Shown one piece after another: positions 1 through 13,700 of a stretch of DNA of 64,000 nt. Within the stretch, counting starts at the first letter, position 1, and each line of letters begins with the position of its first letter. The translations under genes and the position numbers were made by a program. The notes beneath the pieces are model-generated. The model was not told the origin of the DNA. It did no database searches and saw only the letters and a program-made list of their open reading frames with translations. The DNA lies in assembly GCA_003344405.1 (NCBI GenBank), contig NOWV01000030.1, positions 1 to 64,000 on the forward strand, read 5' to 3'. Origin of the DNA: Trichoplax sp. H2. Its lineage: Eukaryota; Placozoa; Uniplacotomia; Trichoplacea.

Positions 1-1559
1 AGTACAATCATTACAGTATATCATAACTATCTTTATGGTTATTTCTTTCAGGTTATACTTACTGTACTATTTGAAATTTAATGAACAAATTACCGTTTAT
101 TTATAGAATCTACTATCTTACAGCAGCTACTTTGTTAATACCGATTAATTAATAATAGTAGGATTCACGCCAGCACAACGTTGAAATTTTATATCAGACT
201 TTTTCCCTATCTAAAAAATGGTAATAGTTTTAAGCTAGTGCCCATTAATCACTTCATTACAATAACATGAAACTGGATAATGCAATCACAATACTACGAT
301 TTAGGATAAAATTCCATACAAAGATTTCTTGCTTAGTAATGAAACCATAACTATTCGAATAGCATTCTTCCATATGGATAGTTAACTCTGGAAAACTTTT
401 AGACAGAATTATTTAAGGTAACACTGACTTGCAATTTAAATTCAATACTAAATAATAAACTAAAATAAAGTTTTAGATTTCTGGGAGGTTATCTAGACAG
501 GCAATCTACTGCTATCAGCTATGTCTATATTCATCACATACCTATGATACAATAGATTTAATTATGAACAAAAATTTGCTATAATAACAAGAAATAAGCT
601 ACGGTACATCAAACAAATATTAAGAATATGATAGTTGCTAACGATATCTCAGACTAGTGCCAAAGCACCGAGCCTAATAAGACCAAAGCTAGTAAATACT
701 AAGCATAGATAAAGAGACTGGTAGAATAGGCAATTTTATATCGTAAAGACTCTCAAATATCGGTCATTTATTAAATGATGTTCACGTTATCAATAGATAA
801 TACTATATATCCAATACTATAGCACTTGATCAATTTATAAGGATAAAATGGATCGATTAGATTCAGAAAAGATCTTCATGCTAAAGACTACTATGCCAAT
901 TGATGTAATATTTATAATACTTATGGATCAGATAGTAGAGATAATTAATAAAGAAGATATCCTACTAAGACATGTATTCTATGATGAGTTAGTCAATTTG
1001 ACGATAAAGATTAAAACTAAACAAATTTGCGCAATTTCGAATGATTGAATAGTGAAGATAGCCAAAGAAAATGATCCGATTCAGACAGTCTCCTAAGAAG
1101 CGAGACGGAACCTTAGACGAACAGTTCTCTTCCTCTGGCAAACTACTAAGCTGGATGATATTGTACAGTATTCAATGATACGTTCATAACTACATTACAG
1201 CAGCTGCTCTTCAAAATATCTGCTACACATCAAAATTTCAATTGAATACACTTAGTTCGTCTTAAAATTTTAACCATTTTGTATCCTACTGGTTATTGCT
1301 TCTATCCTTAATTGAATAAGTATAATATGAATAATGATACAGGTGTAATCGATTGCCTAGAATTTACCACCGGCTTGAAAAATAATAAAGCCAAGATACA
1401 GTTAATTCTGACGATAAAGCCAGGTGATAAATAAAGCTGCAGACATTATATAAAATCAACTTTCATTTTTATTTTGATAATTGTCTGATTACAAATAATT
1501 AAATGAAGATACGCATAATAGTAATTTTAAGTAATTATATTCGATCAAATAAGGTTACC
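1..1559. other. Intergenic, no supported gene
   Basis: This AT-rich sequence shows no domain-bearing reading frame. A 66-codon ATG frame at 848-1048 (+) has no recognisable motif and no clear splice continuation, so I do not call it a gene. Nothing else structured was seen. Confidence 0.6.
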
Positions 1560-1731
1560 AGATACGTCAAGTAGTTCCGTTATATTTTTTTATTTAAAAC
1601 GAAATAGATTTAAACTATTCTTCGGGTAATAATAAAACCGTTGAAGAAAAGACTAATGTAGTATAACTTAAGGAACTGAATTCGATAAGAATTATCAAGT
1701 ACAGTAGTAAAAAAATTAACTTATTCTAGTC
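1560..1731 (+). repeat. 172-bp direct repeat, copy 1, abutting scaffold gap
   Basis: This block matches 1885-2056 over its full 172 bases. I see two mismatches: a G/A in the run after the CTATTC stretch, and an A/G before GTACAG. Copy 1 ends exactly where the run of Ns begins. That is typical of contig-end overlap or haplotype duplication during scaffolding, although a real tandem duplication that broke the assembly would look the same. Confidence 0.9.
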
Positions 1732-1751
1732 NNNNNNNNNNNNNNNNNNNN
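1732..1751. other. Assembly gap (20 N)
   Basis: Twenty consecutive N bases mark a scaffold join. The round length suggests a nominal rather than a measured gap size. Confidence 0.99.
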
Positions 1752-1884
1752 TATTTTTATCTCATTTCTACCATCCTATTATCAGCTACAAGCGCATTAA
1801 AACATAGCACATAACCTTATCTTATCTATTCATAAGCATTCATTAATTTACAGTTACTTAATTAGTAACGGCGTACCGTGACAC

Positions 1885-2056
1885 AGATACGTCAAGTAGT
1901 TCCGTTATATTTTTTTATTTAAAACGAAATAGATTTAAACTATTCTTCAGGTAATAATAAAACCGTTGAAGAAAAGACTAATGTAGTATAACTTAAGGAA
2001 CTGAATTCGATAAGAATTATCGAGTACAGTAGTAAAAAAATTAACTTATTCTAGTC
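1885..2056 (+). repeat. 172-bp direct repeat, copy 2
   Basis: This is the second copy of the block at 1560-1731. It lies 133 bases beyond the N gap and is in the same orientation. See the copy 1 entry for the comparison. Confidence 0.9.
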
Positions 2057-2498
2057 TATATTGCATGATTAACCTTAGTAATTCGATTGTAAGATCTACG
2101 TAATAATCAATCCAAAAAATTACAGCTCATTTCCAGCCTCTACTAATCACCCCCATCGTATCAGAATGATTAGATGCTAAAAATAAAAGCTTACTCAACT
2201 ATTTTTTAACTGCACTATCAATACAATTTTCAAGACATAAGCCTGTTAGAAATTTTACTTTTAATTAAAGATAGAGTAGTAAAAGGCATTGATAATAATA
2301 ACATGTGTCGCATTATCTTATATCGTTAAAAGTCAATTTCAATGCATTTATTATTTATAATGTACCATTAATGAACCCACATATTCATTGATGTGTTATC
2401 AATAAGATATATTTACAAATATCTCTGCAATACACTCATATACTGAATGTTTTGGTCTGCAATAGCTATCGATATATATATGATATAACATAAGTAAT

Positions 2499-2540
2499 AT
2501 ATATACAATCTCAAATATACCGGTACGAGATTGTATATAT
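2499..2540. repeat. Perfect 14-bp inverted repeat with palindromic loop
   Basis: The arms at 2499-2512 and 2527-2540 are exact reverse complements (ATATATACAATCTC on the left). The 14-base loop contains the palindrome ACCGGT. A second imperfect match to the loop and arm occurs at about 2556-2578 in inverted orientation, so the whole 80-base block can fold in two alternative ways. No gene lies next to it. Confidence 0.8.
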
Positions 2541-3899
2541 GTGTACACAATCTTATACCGGTATATTTATTGAGATCGTGCAACGCAAACGAAATTTCCT
2601 TTCTGATAGCCAATACGTTGATCATGAAAGCGAAAATAGAATTTGAAAAAAAAGTTTAGTTTTAGATAGATGATTACAACTTATCTGAATATGCCATTAG
2701 ACTAGAGTATCATTCGATGGTAAAAATCATTCAATGTATGCATACGGAAGAGTCTTAAGTAAACATGAATTAATGTTGGAGTAAAACCTGCTCTAAAATT
2801 AGCATCCATTCTTAGCTAAAATCAGACCTTGTACCATTCTTTGTCACCATTAATAAATTATCTGGTAATTTCGGTCCATTCTAATTTTTCTTAACCTTTC
2901 TAAAGCTAACATGATCGAAGAAATAACAATAAGATTGGTATATTAAAAATATTTGACTTCCACTATTACGAGTAATACAAAAGATTGTTAATACCCGTAT
3001 TTAATGTGCATATTCGTATTACTCATATTTGTATTAAATCACTCTTTCCATATATTGTATATATATAAATCGAATTCTGACCGTAACAATTAATTCCATA
3101 TTGAATCATATTTTCTTAGATTGCCTTTAGACGAGCATCGATTATGCTTAATACTAGGAAATTAATTTAACATTACATCCAGATAAAATAACTAAATAAA
3201 TGATCATCTCTTTGAATTGCTGTTTAGTTGATAAATTAGTCATTCCATCAGATATAGAATAGCATCCGCCTATTGTAGAACGACTAGCTATTAAAGGTCC
3301 CTTATAATCGTACCATTCTAAAGGATAACTAATCAACAAATTATAATTGATCAATTTATCCGATCAGAATGGTACCATAGCATATGCTTAAATAGAATAA
3401 GCCCCTTTAATACTTTGGTAAATCACGATGATAAATTTAACCTAAGTTCCTGATATATCTTATAATCAAACGTTCACTAGCGATTATCCAGTCAATCAAA
3501 AACAAAGAGTGCTACCAGTACAACTTCTCATTTACGCCACAATAAACCAATTTTTGCCGAGGTAGAAATCAGAAATTTAATTCAGGGATTACTTTAATGC
3601 TCATGACAACAATTTTTCATATAGCCTTCCCTAGACAAAAATCATGGATTCATTACCAATTACAGTCAAAATTAAATTGGGTTCCAACTTATTAATGACA
3701 CCGTAATAGACCAATCTTCATCTCAGCATAACATAAGCTACTAGCAGTTAATTTTTTATAAAATTGGAAAATGAATCCTGCCTGGCTTTTGATAGCTGTT
3801 GTTAACAATTTTTTATTCAAATTTCTCATTGTAACTTATAATCAAATGCGATCAATTTCAATCAATAGAACACAGGAGTTTAACTTGATAACAAATAAA

Positions 3900-4650
3900 T
3901 CCCAGCTTCAGCAATGATAATCGCAATCATCCTATTTTTGGCTTTATTACGTAAAATACCTTCATTTTAGTCGCAAAGTTAAAGCATTTTCTATTCATTT
4001 TGTACACATAAAAAATTTCCTATTCTTTTAATAACCAAGATCATCATACTTTATTTGCCTTGTAGCATAAAAACTGTCATTATAAAACTTGATAATTTGA
4101 TTCATGTAATGATGATGTCTTATCATTTTCTCTTCCACTTCGAATGTGATAAACTATCTATTCAAACCTTCCATACTTAAAATCGACTAAATTCTAGTTC
4201 TAATAATAATAATGGCAATCATTCTATTTTTGTATTACACAAATCATTGTCGTTTTTTCCGCATAATTAAGATTCTTTATTATTTCTTCTATTCACTTTG
4301 TATATACGAAAAATTCTAATTCTATTGACGACCACAAATACCATATTTATTGCCTTGTAACGTAAAACTATTATTACAGAATATCATGATTTTAGCCCAT
4401 GTTATTATTTCCTCTTTTCACCTCGAACCTGACAATTGTCTATTTTAAACTTTTCACGCTTAATACCGATTAAATCCTAGTTATATATATACGAAAAAAA
4501 TCTAAATTCTAGTAACGATCACGATGATCATATTTATTTACCTTGTAAGACAAAACCATTATTGCAAAATAAGGTTTTATCCATGTAATCGAGGTATTTC
4601 ATTATTTCATCTTTTCACTTCGAATCTGATAAATTGCCCATTCAAGTCTC
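3900..4650 (+). repeat. Degenerate tandem repeat, about three copies
   Basis: An anchor of the form TTGCCTTGTA followed by AAAAC and CATTATT recurs near 4053, 4350 and 4538. Each copy is followed by a CATGTAAT-like string, a CTCTTTTCACTTCGAA-like string and a GATAAA..TATTCAA-like string. Spacing is about 295 and then about 188 bases, so the last unit has lost its middle part. The copies are clearly diverged, so this is an old duplication. Confidence 0.65.
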
Positions 4651-5547
4651 TCTATGATCAATAAAAGAGAGATAATGATTGAGTTAAGATATGATTTCAA
4701 TGGCTTATATCAACAGGATACGAGATATTAATATCATCCTCCTTAAACAATCGTTAAACTATTATTATGATAGACTAATTGAAATAGATAAATGGTGTTA
4801 TGCTAAGGTATTTCATGTGCGTATTCATTCTACCAAAGACAATCCATTTATGGAGAAATTGAAAGGAAGAAGTCGAGAAGAAATAGAAGTATCGACATTT
4901 TTTTCATCATAATCACCTCAGGAAGTCAATATTATCGCAGACAGTGTCAGGGTATTGCTATCAACTAAGAAAATGAAAAGTTAGACCTAATTGGTTTAAA
5001 AATATCGATCTTATGCGAGTATAATATCTATCAAGAAATTATCAATCTAAACTATGATATGTCTTTGAAATTACATTAATTAGCAAATCAAGGAGAAGAA
5101 AGCTACTACAATTTTGGCATGAGAATCAAATTGCTGATAGTATAAGGAGCATATCAGTGATGATAATAGATCGGAACTATAATTAAGATCAACGATCTAA
5201 TACATAACAATTATTATAGTAAAGGACAGACTCAATCTCCTTGTTTATTGTTAATTTTATTGCTTCTAATATATTATTTTACTTCTACAATAGTATTCCT
5301 TGTATCGGTAAGAATCCATTGACCGTTCTGAGTTGATCACATGAATAAGCGTGATCATCCAGTATGTATTTAAGTTAAATCCTGGGATCATATTAATGTA
5401 TGGCTCCATTAAGATAGAGAACAATTATCGGTACCTATTATTATCAGTTACATCTCTATCTTGTTGAATTTAACTGAAAATTAGATGAAGACTAAGGTAT
5501 CGTTGCCAAATCGATAGATTTCTTGTCATAGCTAGTAAAGATGATAA

Positions 5548-5570
5548 GATTGATTGATTGATTGATTGAT
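5548..5570 (+). repeat. GATT tetranucleotide microsatellite
   Basis: About five and a half uninterrupted GATT units sit in non-coding sequence. Confidence 0.95.
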
Positions 5571-7726
5571 CCAATCGATAAATATGCTAAGCTGTGATCG
5601 GCACGAATTATTATTATCACAACACTATATCAGCAGGAAGATATACTTGTAGGATAATCTAGGATGATCAATGCAAAAGAAAAAAGCATTCTTATCGTCT
5701 TTACATAAATGTTCAGAAATTTGCAGCAAGTGTGAACATGAAAGGAATGAGTTAATTGGTAATAAACCTTAAAAACGATCAAGAATGACAGCTAAAGAAA
5801 GAAGCTTAAAATCAGTTTTGTTGGCTATTCAATCTGATCGTCAAGATGATTGTGTTAATCATTTTGTCCAACGTGCTATTTAGTAAAACATAAGATGACA
5901 TCTTCAATAACAACAACATCATCAATAACAACATCAAAATCAAAGAATAGCACCTATTCAATGCAGCCTAGCTCAATCAATCAATGACGATCTTATTCTA
6001 TCACCAAAGATGAGCGATCATGGCTTATTTTGGGTTGATTACAAATTTATTACTCTATCTTCTCTAAGCAGTCATTGTCTCTTTATCGAATGTTATCATG
6101 TAAATGATTTTACGATTTCATTAAAATGAGCCAATTATTAGGCTACAAGAACTATGACTAAATTTCATTGCATTCTCCATGGTGGAATTTCTACATAACA
6201 TAGCACTTGTTCTTGCACACAATGTCGACTAATTCCAAGCCTGATAGTCTGTGCTTGTTGTTAGCCTAAAGTAAATAAATATCAATAAAGTATAAATAAA
6301 TAGCCCAAGATAGTAATTGTTATCTAATTTTGGAGATGTAAACCACAATTCTTCCCTTTTTTACTCCTGTATTGATTGCGATGACGACAATAGTAGGGGT
6401 GGTATTCTTTGAAACATGATCACAATATCAACATCAAAGCCTATCTTGTGATGTAAGCAATTCGATCATGACAATCCGAACAATTGCTTTATTTCACCAC
6501 TCTTACGTCAAGTTGAGATTCCAAGTTTACTTCCTTTGTCACCATGATCAACTTGATGCATCCAAATAATGGTTTTATTCCATTATTTCAATACACTTAT
6601 TAACCATCTAATTCAGTCAATAAAGCAAATGTAGACTCCAATTCAATAGACGATCTAATCTATTCTGGGCGATATGATTGAATAATACATCGATTGATAA
6701 ATTAATTTTTTATGTCTGTTACTTCAGTAGTCACGATTTCACCATGCGTATAGAAATTAAAATATAAAAATTAAATTCAAACCCGAAGAATAGATAGATT
6801 TAGCCCCACCCGAGTTTATTATTCATTTTACTATTCTTTAGTTAAAACATTTAATATTAACATTGTTTACTCTGCCACTCAATGTACAAACACATCAGTA
6901 TCGATGATTATGCCATTAATAACTGGCACTATACATCACCTTATTCACAATATTTGTCTATGTTATTTGCATTTTTGCCTGTGTCTTGCTTACTCTCTAT
7001 TTTATACACTCTGTCCTTCTCTTTCTTAAGTGTATTATATTTCCATACGCATTTTCTACTCCCTAAAATCTCAAGACATCAATCGATTTCAAGCATTGAT
7101 CAGCGTACGCCGTCAAGAATTACATTAGCACTTTAATGACGTGACAAAAAATTGTCTTTCCTCTCCAATTCTATTTCCTATATTCCGGTAAATTTTGATC
7201 CCTCGTCAAATTAGTTTTAGCATTTTTGATCTATTTCTGATTTTTCCTATTCTTCCCCTGATTTTGCCATCAATCGTAATTGTAATTATCTTTAAGAGCT
7301 AATTAAAATTTAATCTCCTACTGTCCATAGCTTTCAATTACATCTAACATTTTATTTACAAGGTATTTTTTTATCCTTCTTTTGCCATATTTACTAACAA
7401 TAAATCATTCTTTCTCCATTTTCACTCTCTTATTACATTTTAAGATTGATGTCTATTGTAAACGATCACTTATCCATCTTTTGGAAAAGAAGCTAGAGAA
7501 ATTTAATCGATTTTTGTTGCTTCCTTCACGTCAATATTTTGTATCTGGTCTATTTCCCTTCATTACAAATTCACCACAAGGAAGTGGATAATCAATTGCT
7601 ATATTTATTGTCATTGATTCTATCATCAATTCCCTTAACCACAACAAAGCTTAGCTACTGTTTGGTCATTCTATTAATTACCTTGGTACTTCTGTCGATA
7701 AACTCAGATTCGCAAGTAAAGTCATC

Positions 7727-10700
7727 ATGGCTAAATTAATATTGGGCATTTTTGTACTTGTAGGTAAGTCGAAAGGCATTCTTGTTATCTTCTTCATTAA
7801 CTATTTCAAGCACATCGATAGGTGTTATGATAACTATGGGCGTCTTTAAATGTATGAAGAAATAATCTAAACCCATCATCATTTTTTTTTTTATAATATC
7901 TATTTTACTAATTTTCTTATTACTAATTCAATGTCGATCATCGTTCGACGAAAATCAATCTCATCATCTTGAAAGTATCATCATGTTGCGATTAAATTGA
8001 GTCCGTTTGTAGCAGGATAATATACTATATTTATTCATGAATTGAATCTGGTGATTAGTAAGCTGTTGTTAGGCACGGATCCATTTTAAGTTTGTTTTCC
8101 TAATTTCCTATGTACTCTCCATATCATAAGAAACGATTATCAAGAAAAAAGAAATTAGTTCTCAATGATTAATTGTTAGCCTCGCCTTACGGTCACCATT
8201 CTGTCAGTACTGTAAATTATTTCAATGTTATATTAGCAACACATGGCTATTCTATCCTTCATACTAGCTGACAAACCAGAGTGCCATGTTGATTAACAAA
8301 AACAACTTACACTTTACGCTTATTCTTACTCTATCACTATTTCGCATTGATAATCCATTTCATTTTCATCATCTCGATCGATACGGATCGAGTAATCATG
8401 GCATATCGATTTTAAGTACTATTTCATTTAATAAGGGCTGATTTACCCTGCAGATTTAATTTTGGGGAGATTTTACGGAGAATACTGCAATAGCAAAAAT
8501 TTTTCGCCATTCATAAACAGGAATACTGTCGAGATCTCCTTTCATGGTAGGACTAGATGGAATTTACTCCTAATTATGGGCATATACTACCTAAATCCCT
8601 TTGATTTCAATAGCTATAACCTACTACGTCCATTTGAGGTATATTCTACCTTTACCCTCCTTTTTCGATTTAAATCGATAGACTATCTAAAACTCTATCT
8701 ATAGATTGCTTTCATTACTTAACTTACTAGGTACAGAATAGTATCATGGTAAATGTCTTCTACTAGATTCAAATTAACTCAAACATGATTTAAGAGAATT
8801 AATCAATTATCTATAATTTTTTGCTTTCCTAAAAGAGAACTTTTCTTTGCTTTTAAATTATTCTAATTCGTTCCTTAAACTGTACGAAATTGAGCACCAG
8901 TAGTTAACTTAAGCACGTGTTTTGATAAAATGATAACGTAATGGGATGTTGCAATTTTAATTATTGCAATGGAATCGAGTTATAAATTCCAGGAATTTTC
9001 TTTGTAATTGTTTTGACATCTTGTTGTGTGCGTAGTACACCTTTCCAAATAGAACGATGAATCACTGAAAGGTCTATTTTAAACTTGAATGCTGGCGATT
9101 GCTGGTTAGCTAAGAATGTAACATAAGATAGAGTAAATTTCAAGTTGTAGTTAGCTTAAAATAAATGACGATAATTGAACATACCTTTAGAGATAGAATG
9201 GAAATGTATTATTCTAACCCTACTCGTAAGTTCAAATTACTGGTAACTTTTCGAATTCCTGTCACCCGATTGCAATGAAAAGAAAATGACGATGATATAA
9301 GCCCTTAAAGACCAACACTTTTTGATAACCAATCAATCAATACATCTGCCTAGAAATTAGGCAATTAATGTTAACTTAACTTTTACTTAATTAGTAGAAA
9401 ATTTACTCTCTATGGGAATCTTATGATTTCTTGGTTGAATAGGTTACAATATATTAATCAAATTTTATCATTTTTTAAATTCGCTTTCTGTCAATTCCCT
9501 GAATTTATAATTCTTAGCTAAGTATGATCTGTTTATTAAATCCCGATCATCAATCTTTCAAATATCATAAGCTTAAGATCAGCTTTCAATAATAACTCCA
9601 TCACAGAAGAACAATTTCGTTTTTGCAATTAATCAATACTTTATGTAGTAACGTCAAATTAAGCAATTTTTATTTCATTTTCTCATCACCATCAATCTGA
9701 AACTCTTAACTACCGTACCTATGTAATAAGGCATTTTTCTCATTCATCTATTCATCATAAAGTATTGCCATAGTAAAGATAGTCTCTTTTAACAATTTTA
9801 ATTATTTACAAAAATAACATGCCAATAGAAGCACCAGTCGTTAACGTTTATCTATCTTTTATACTTCCCTATTCTTACTACCTGGCTGGTGAGAATAAGA
9901 ATTTTTCTTTTATTTATGATATGAGATATTTCACACGAGAGACGAAACAAAAAGTAAACTAGATCCTTATTCATTTATCTACTCTGAATGGCAATATCAA
10001 TGAAATATGGACGATGTATTTATCGCACATTCTTAACTGCAGTCTAATTTATTGCCCTTAGCCCTTCCTCTACCTATTTCTTTTTATGCCAACTCAATAA
10101 ATGAGTATTTACTTGTTTTCTGCTTTATGACATTTATTGCCGGATACCCGAAATACTCGTACAGCTTGTTTAGGAAATAATTTCATCTTTATTTACCTGG
10201 TCCAATCTGTAAAACATTACGATAATTTATCTTTTAAAATTTTGGATTGACTGCAATCCAGTAACAATGTGGAATTCTTCTACTTTTTGCAGTTATTTAA
10301 ATTATCACAATCAATAATGGAATAAGAAAAGATTTTCTTTCTTATCTTAGTTCCCTTTCCTAAATGAATCCACAAATACAAAGATCATTTTACGTCTTAC
10401 TTTCACTGCTTCATACTAGCCTATTCCAATCAAGTATTAGTATTTAATTCTTTCATAAATTTGTCATATTAACTATCCAAATAGTCGGAACAAAGATTGA
10501 CAAGGAAAAGATGTTTTCTACGATTTCACTCACCCTTCAAATTAACTATACAACATTGCGACTATCGCTTTTTATTTTATTATTGAATTCCTGATTATTT
10601 CAAAAAGAAACCTTAGTTTCTTTAATATTAAATACTTGTCAGCCAAGTGTTAAATAGAAGCTACCTAGAAAAATAGTCTCGTCCTCTTTTTGTGGCATAG

Positions 10701-13700
10701 TTATCTTTCGTCTCTGTTCAGTGTCGTAATTTTATGCCGGCTTTTGATATTAAAAAAATTTCTGTCCTTTACCATAGTGTCTAACTAGGAATATCTCGAT
10801 TTTTCTTATTTTACTATGAATATATAAAATTAGCTGGCATTTTCCATAAACTAGTTGACTAACTTGATAACTCTGTATGCTATGGGTATTTTCTATTAAT
10901 CAAAAACCGAAAAAGTTGCAAGTTGCATATCACAACTTCTTGTCTTTATAATTATTAAGGATGAAGCAATTTAAATAATAAAGATTATTTATCTTCTTTA
11001 TTATCAACTAATCATTCAGAATATCCTAAACATTAATTTTTATACTCGTTACAACAAACTTTAAGACATTAAGGACTCGATTTCGGAAAAATTAACAATT
11101 CGTCTATACTCTAGCAATTATAAAATAATTCCTACTTTACATGGTCAATATTTTCAAATTATGCAAATTGACCTAGATATTAACTAGTGGAATCTACCAT
11201 TCTGTAATCATGATTCTAATAATCCATGCGCTATCGCAAATTTTAGAATAAATCGATCTCCTATTGCTCAATTTTTCACCTTTCTTAATTAAAAATGATA
11301 CTCGAAATCATCTTATCTCACTCGGTATAAAATAATTTGAGTCAAAGTAGAAATAAATTCCTACTGCTTATAATGATTGAAGAATATGAATTCTAAATTC
11401 CTTTCTTTTACTTACCTGATAAATTTATTTTAAGCGGCCTACTATAAAGCTAATATTTAAAATGTGATCGATCTGATCTAAAATGCTATACTAAATTATA
11501 CTTATTTAGGTCTTGTATATCTATCTTGCGGCCAACAATATGAATTTACAGGAAATTCAGTCATGCGTTTAGCTATTTTAAATAGACCATGGATTTCAGC
11601 TTACGGAAACTTCTTTAGTGCAGCTAAAAAGAATTTGAGCAGAGATATTGGAGAGAGCGTAAGTTAAAATACAGTAGATTAATAATACCTATAACAAGGC
11701 AAGGATAGGGTGTCTAGAGACAATAAAAATCTCGGTTAATATCCACGCTAAGATATCATTAATTTCTCATAATTATTTTTTATCCGTTAAGATTACCAAT
11801 ACTGTACTGCTATTAGTAAAACAATCAGAGACATTCAGTACTTATTACTATATCGCTTACTGAAAATTAGCAAGGATTAATTTATGGCTCATATAAAACT
11901 TAAATGAATTAATTCGTTTTTAGTTGACAACATTATTTCTTGGAGTTCCTGGAAATCATAAGGTTTCTACATGGGCGATCCGGTAAGTTGAGTCAATTTA
12001 CTGTATTCTTGCTATACAATTTATTCTCGAATGAAATGACCTCTATCTAGCTGATAATGCATTCAAAAAGAAAAATCTAAGCAATTTTAAGCATTCAGTA
12101 ATCGTCATTTACCGGTCTTTAGAGATAGACAGAATATAAAATATCACGGCATTATTGCCTTGCATATACATATAGCGCTACACTTTGTTTCTAATGAAAC
12201 CGTAATCCAATACGATATTGCCTACTACCAGTAGTGGATTATTTTCTCTCTGGTTAATTTTTACTATCAGTGCCGCATGAATAAATATGATAGGATAGAG
12301 ACAAAGAATCATTCAATCCAACCAACATATAATAAAATTTATCAATAGTATTTACGGCATAAACAAGAGAATATATACACAGATAAAGTGGTCATTACAA
12401 GTGATTACTACTAAACCTTGAAAGAAATAGAATTATAGATCAAATATCTTAACGATAGTATCAGTTCGATCATTTTTTTATTGAATTATCCTATTATAGA
12501 ACTATAGAATATTGCTATTTGGTTCAAACACCGACTGGAATGAATGAAACTTGCAGGTTAGAATCGAAATAAGCAAAAAAATATACTGATGTGTAACTTG
12601 AAATGTGTTGATTAGAATGTTACTATTAATTTAGAGGCACTCAATGATGTAGCTTATAATGAATTTTATCTTACTTCAAAACTAAAATTGATATTTTTAA
12701 ATTACATTAGTTCAAAATTAAGCGCAAGAGATGTATGGATCGATAGTTCTATTAAAATAAAATGTTAATTAAATCTGTATGAGTGAAATAAATTCTATTC
12801 TATTGCTAGATTACTTCCACGGCAAATTGCTGTTTTATCCTATAAAGGCAATACCAGTGAAGGATTTTCTAAACAGAAATTAGTGAATACATGGAATCGA
12901 GCCATAGAATATGGTAAAATAGGGCCATTCGAAGTCTATCGTAATGGATCTGAATTTGAGCTTAAAGTGGACGTAAGTAGCAATTTTATGGAAAAAAATT
13001 CTTGAAATTTGTCATTCGATAGGTACCGTATTTGAAAGAGTATGGTAAACAATATAAAGTTTTATTTTTTCGTAGCGATGATACTCGTAAATTGAATAAT
13101 TAAACCATTTGAAACTTGCGTTTATTCGAATAGTAGTAAACCATCTATCTCTAATGTCAATGTCAGGTCGATTAAATAATTATAGTCCATAAATTTCTTC
13201 GCAATATGCTTTAGAAACCGATTGGTTTTACCAGCCCATCACCAACTAACGCTTCCGGAAATATTACTCTTCCTACGGTCAGACCATTTCAAAGTGCCAT
13301 GAGAATTACATCTCAAGTTCTTGGAGGAATATCATTGGCCGGTTGTATTCTAACATTTATAACCTATATTATTTTTAGGTAGGTCTCATTTTACCTTTAT
13401 TGGATGCTAAAAAAATTTTTATCTGGAGGCATTTCGTCCTTTTGTTAGAGAAGCCCAGCCTAGTATGAAAATACAGTACTTTACCAATCACCCTAAACTA
13501 AACATGACAAGCCTGTTTAAAGTATCTAATATTTTTGCAATATTCTTAAAGCCTTTGAGAGTTAAATATCTGTAATAGTCTATTAGTACTTACTGCACAT
13601 AATCTTATTTACTACTAGCTACATTTAATCTATGTTAAACTTTGACTTTTATGCTATATGTATTTTGCAAGTACAATATAGACAATCGAAGCTAACTGAT

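Larger units (their letters stand above)
2057..7726. other. Long intergenic region with decayed repeats
   Basis: No intact gene is supported here. The stretch holds a hairpin (2499-2540), degenerate tandem repeats (about 3.9-4.65 kb) and a GATT microsatellite (5548-5570). Around 4.69-4.91 and 5.67-6.25 kb the bases look less AT-rich and short frames appear. One is a 73-codon frame at 4691-4912. Another, at about 5.93-6.13 kb, is interrupted by stops. These may be relics of decayed exons or processed pseudogenes, but I recognise no family. The short ORFs at 6.88-7.6 kb have no motif. Confidence 0.5.

Noticed and set aside
4691-4912. 73-aa ORF as a gene
   Set aside because: It has no recognisable domain or splice continuation. 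It may be a relic but cannot be supported.
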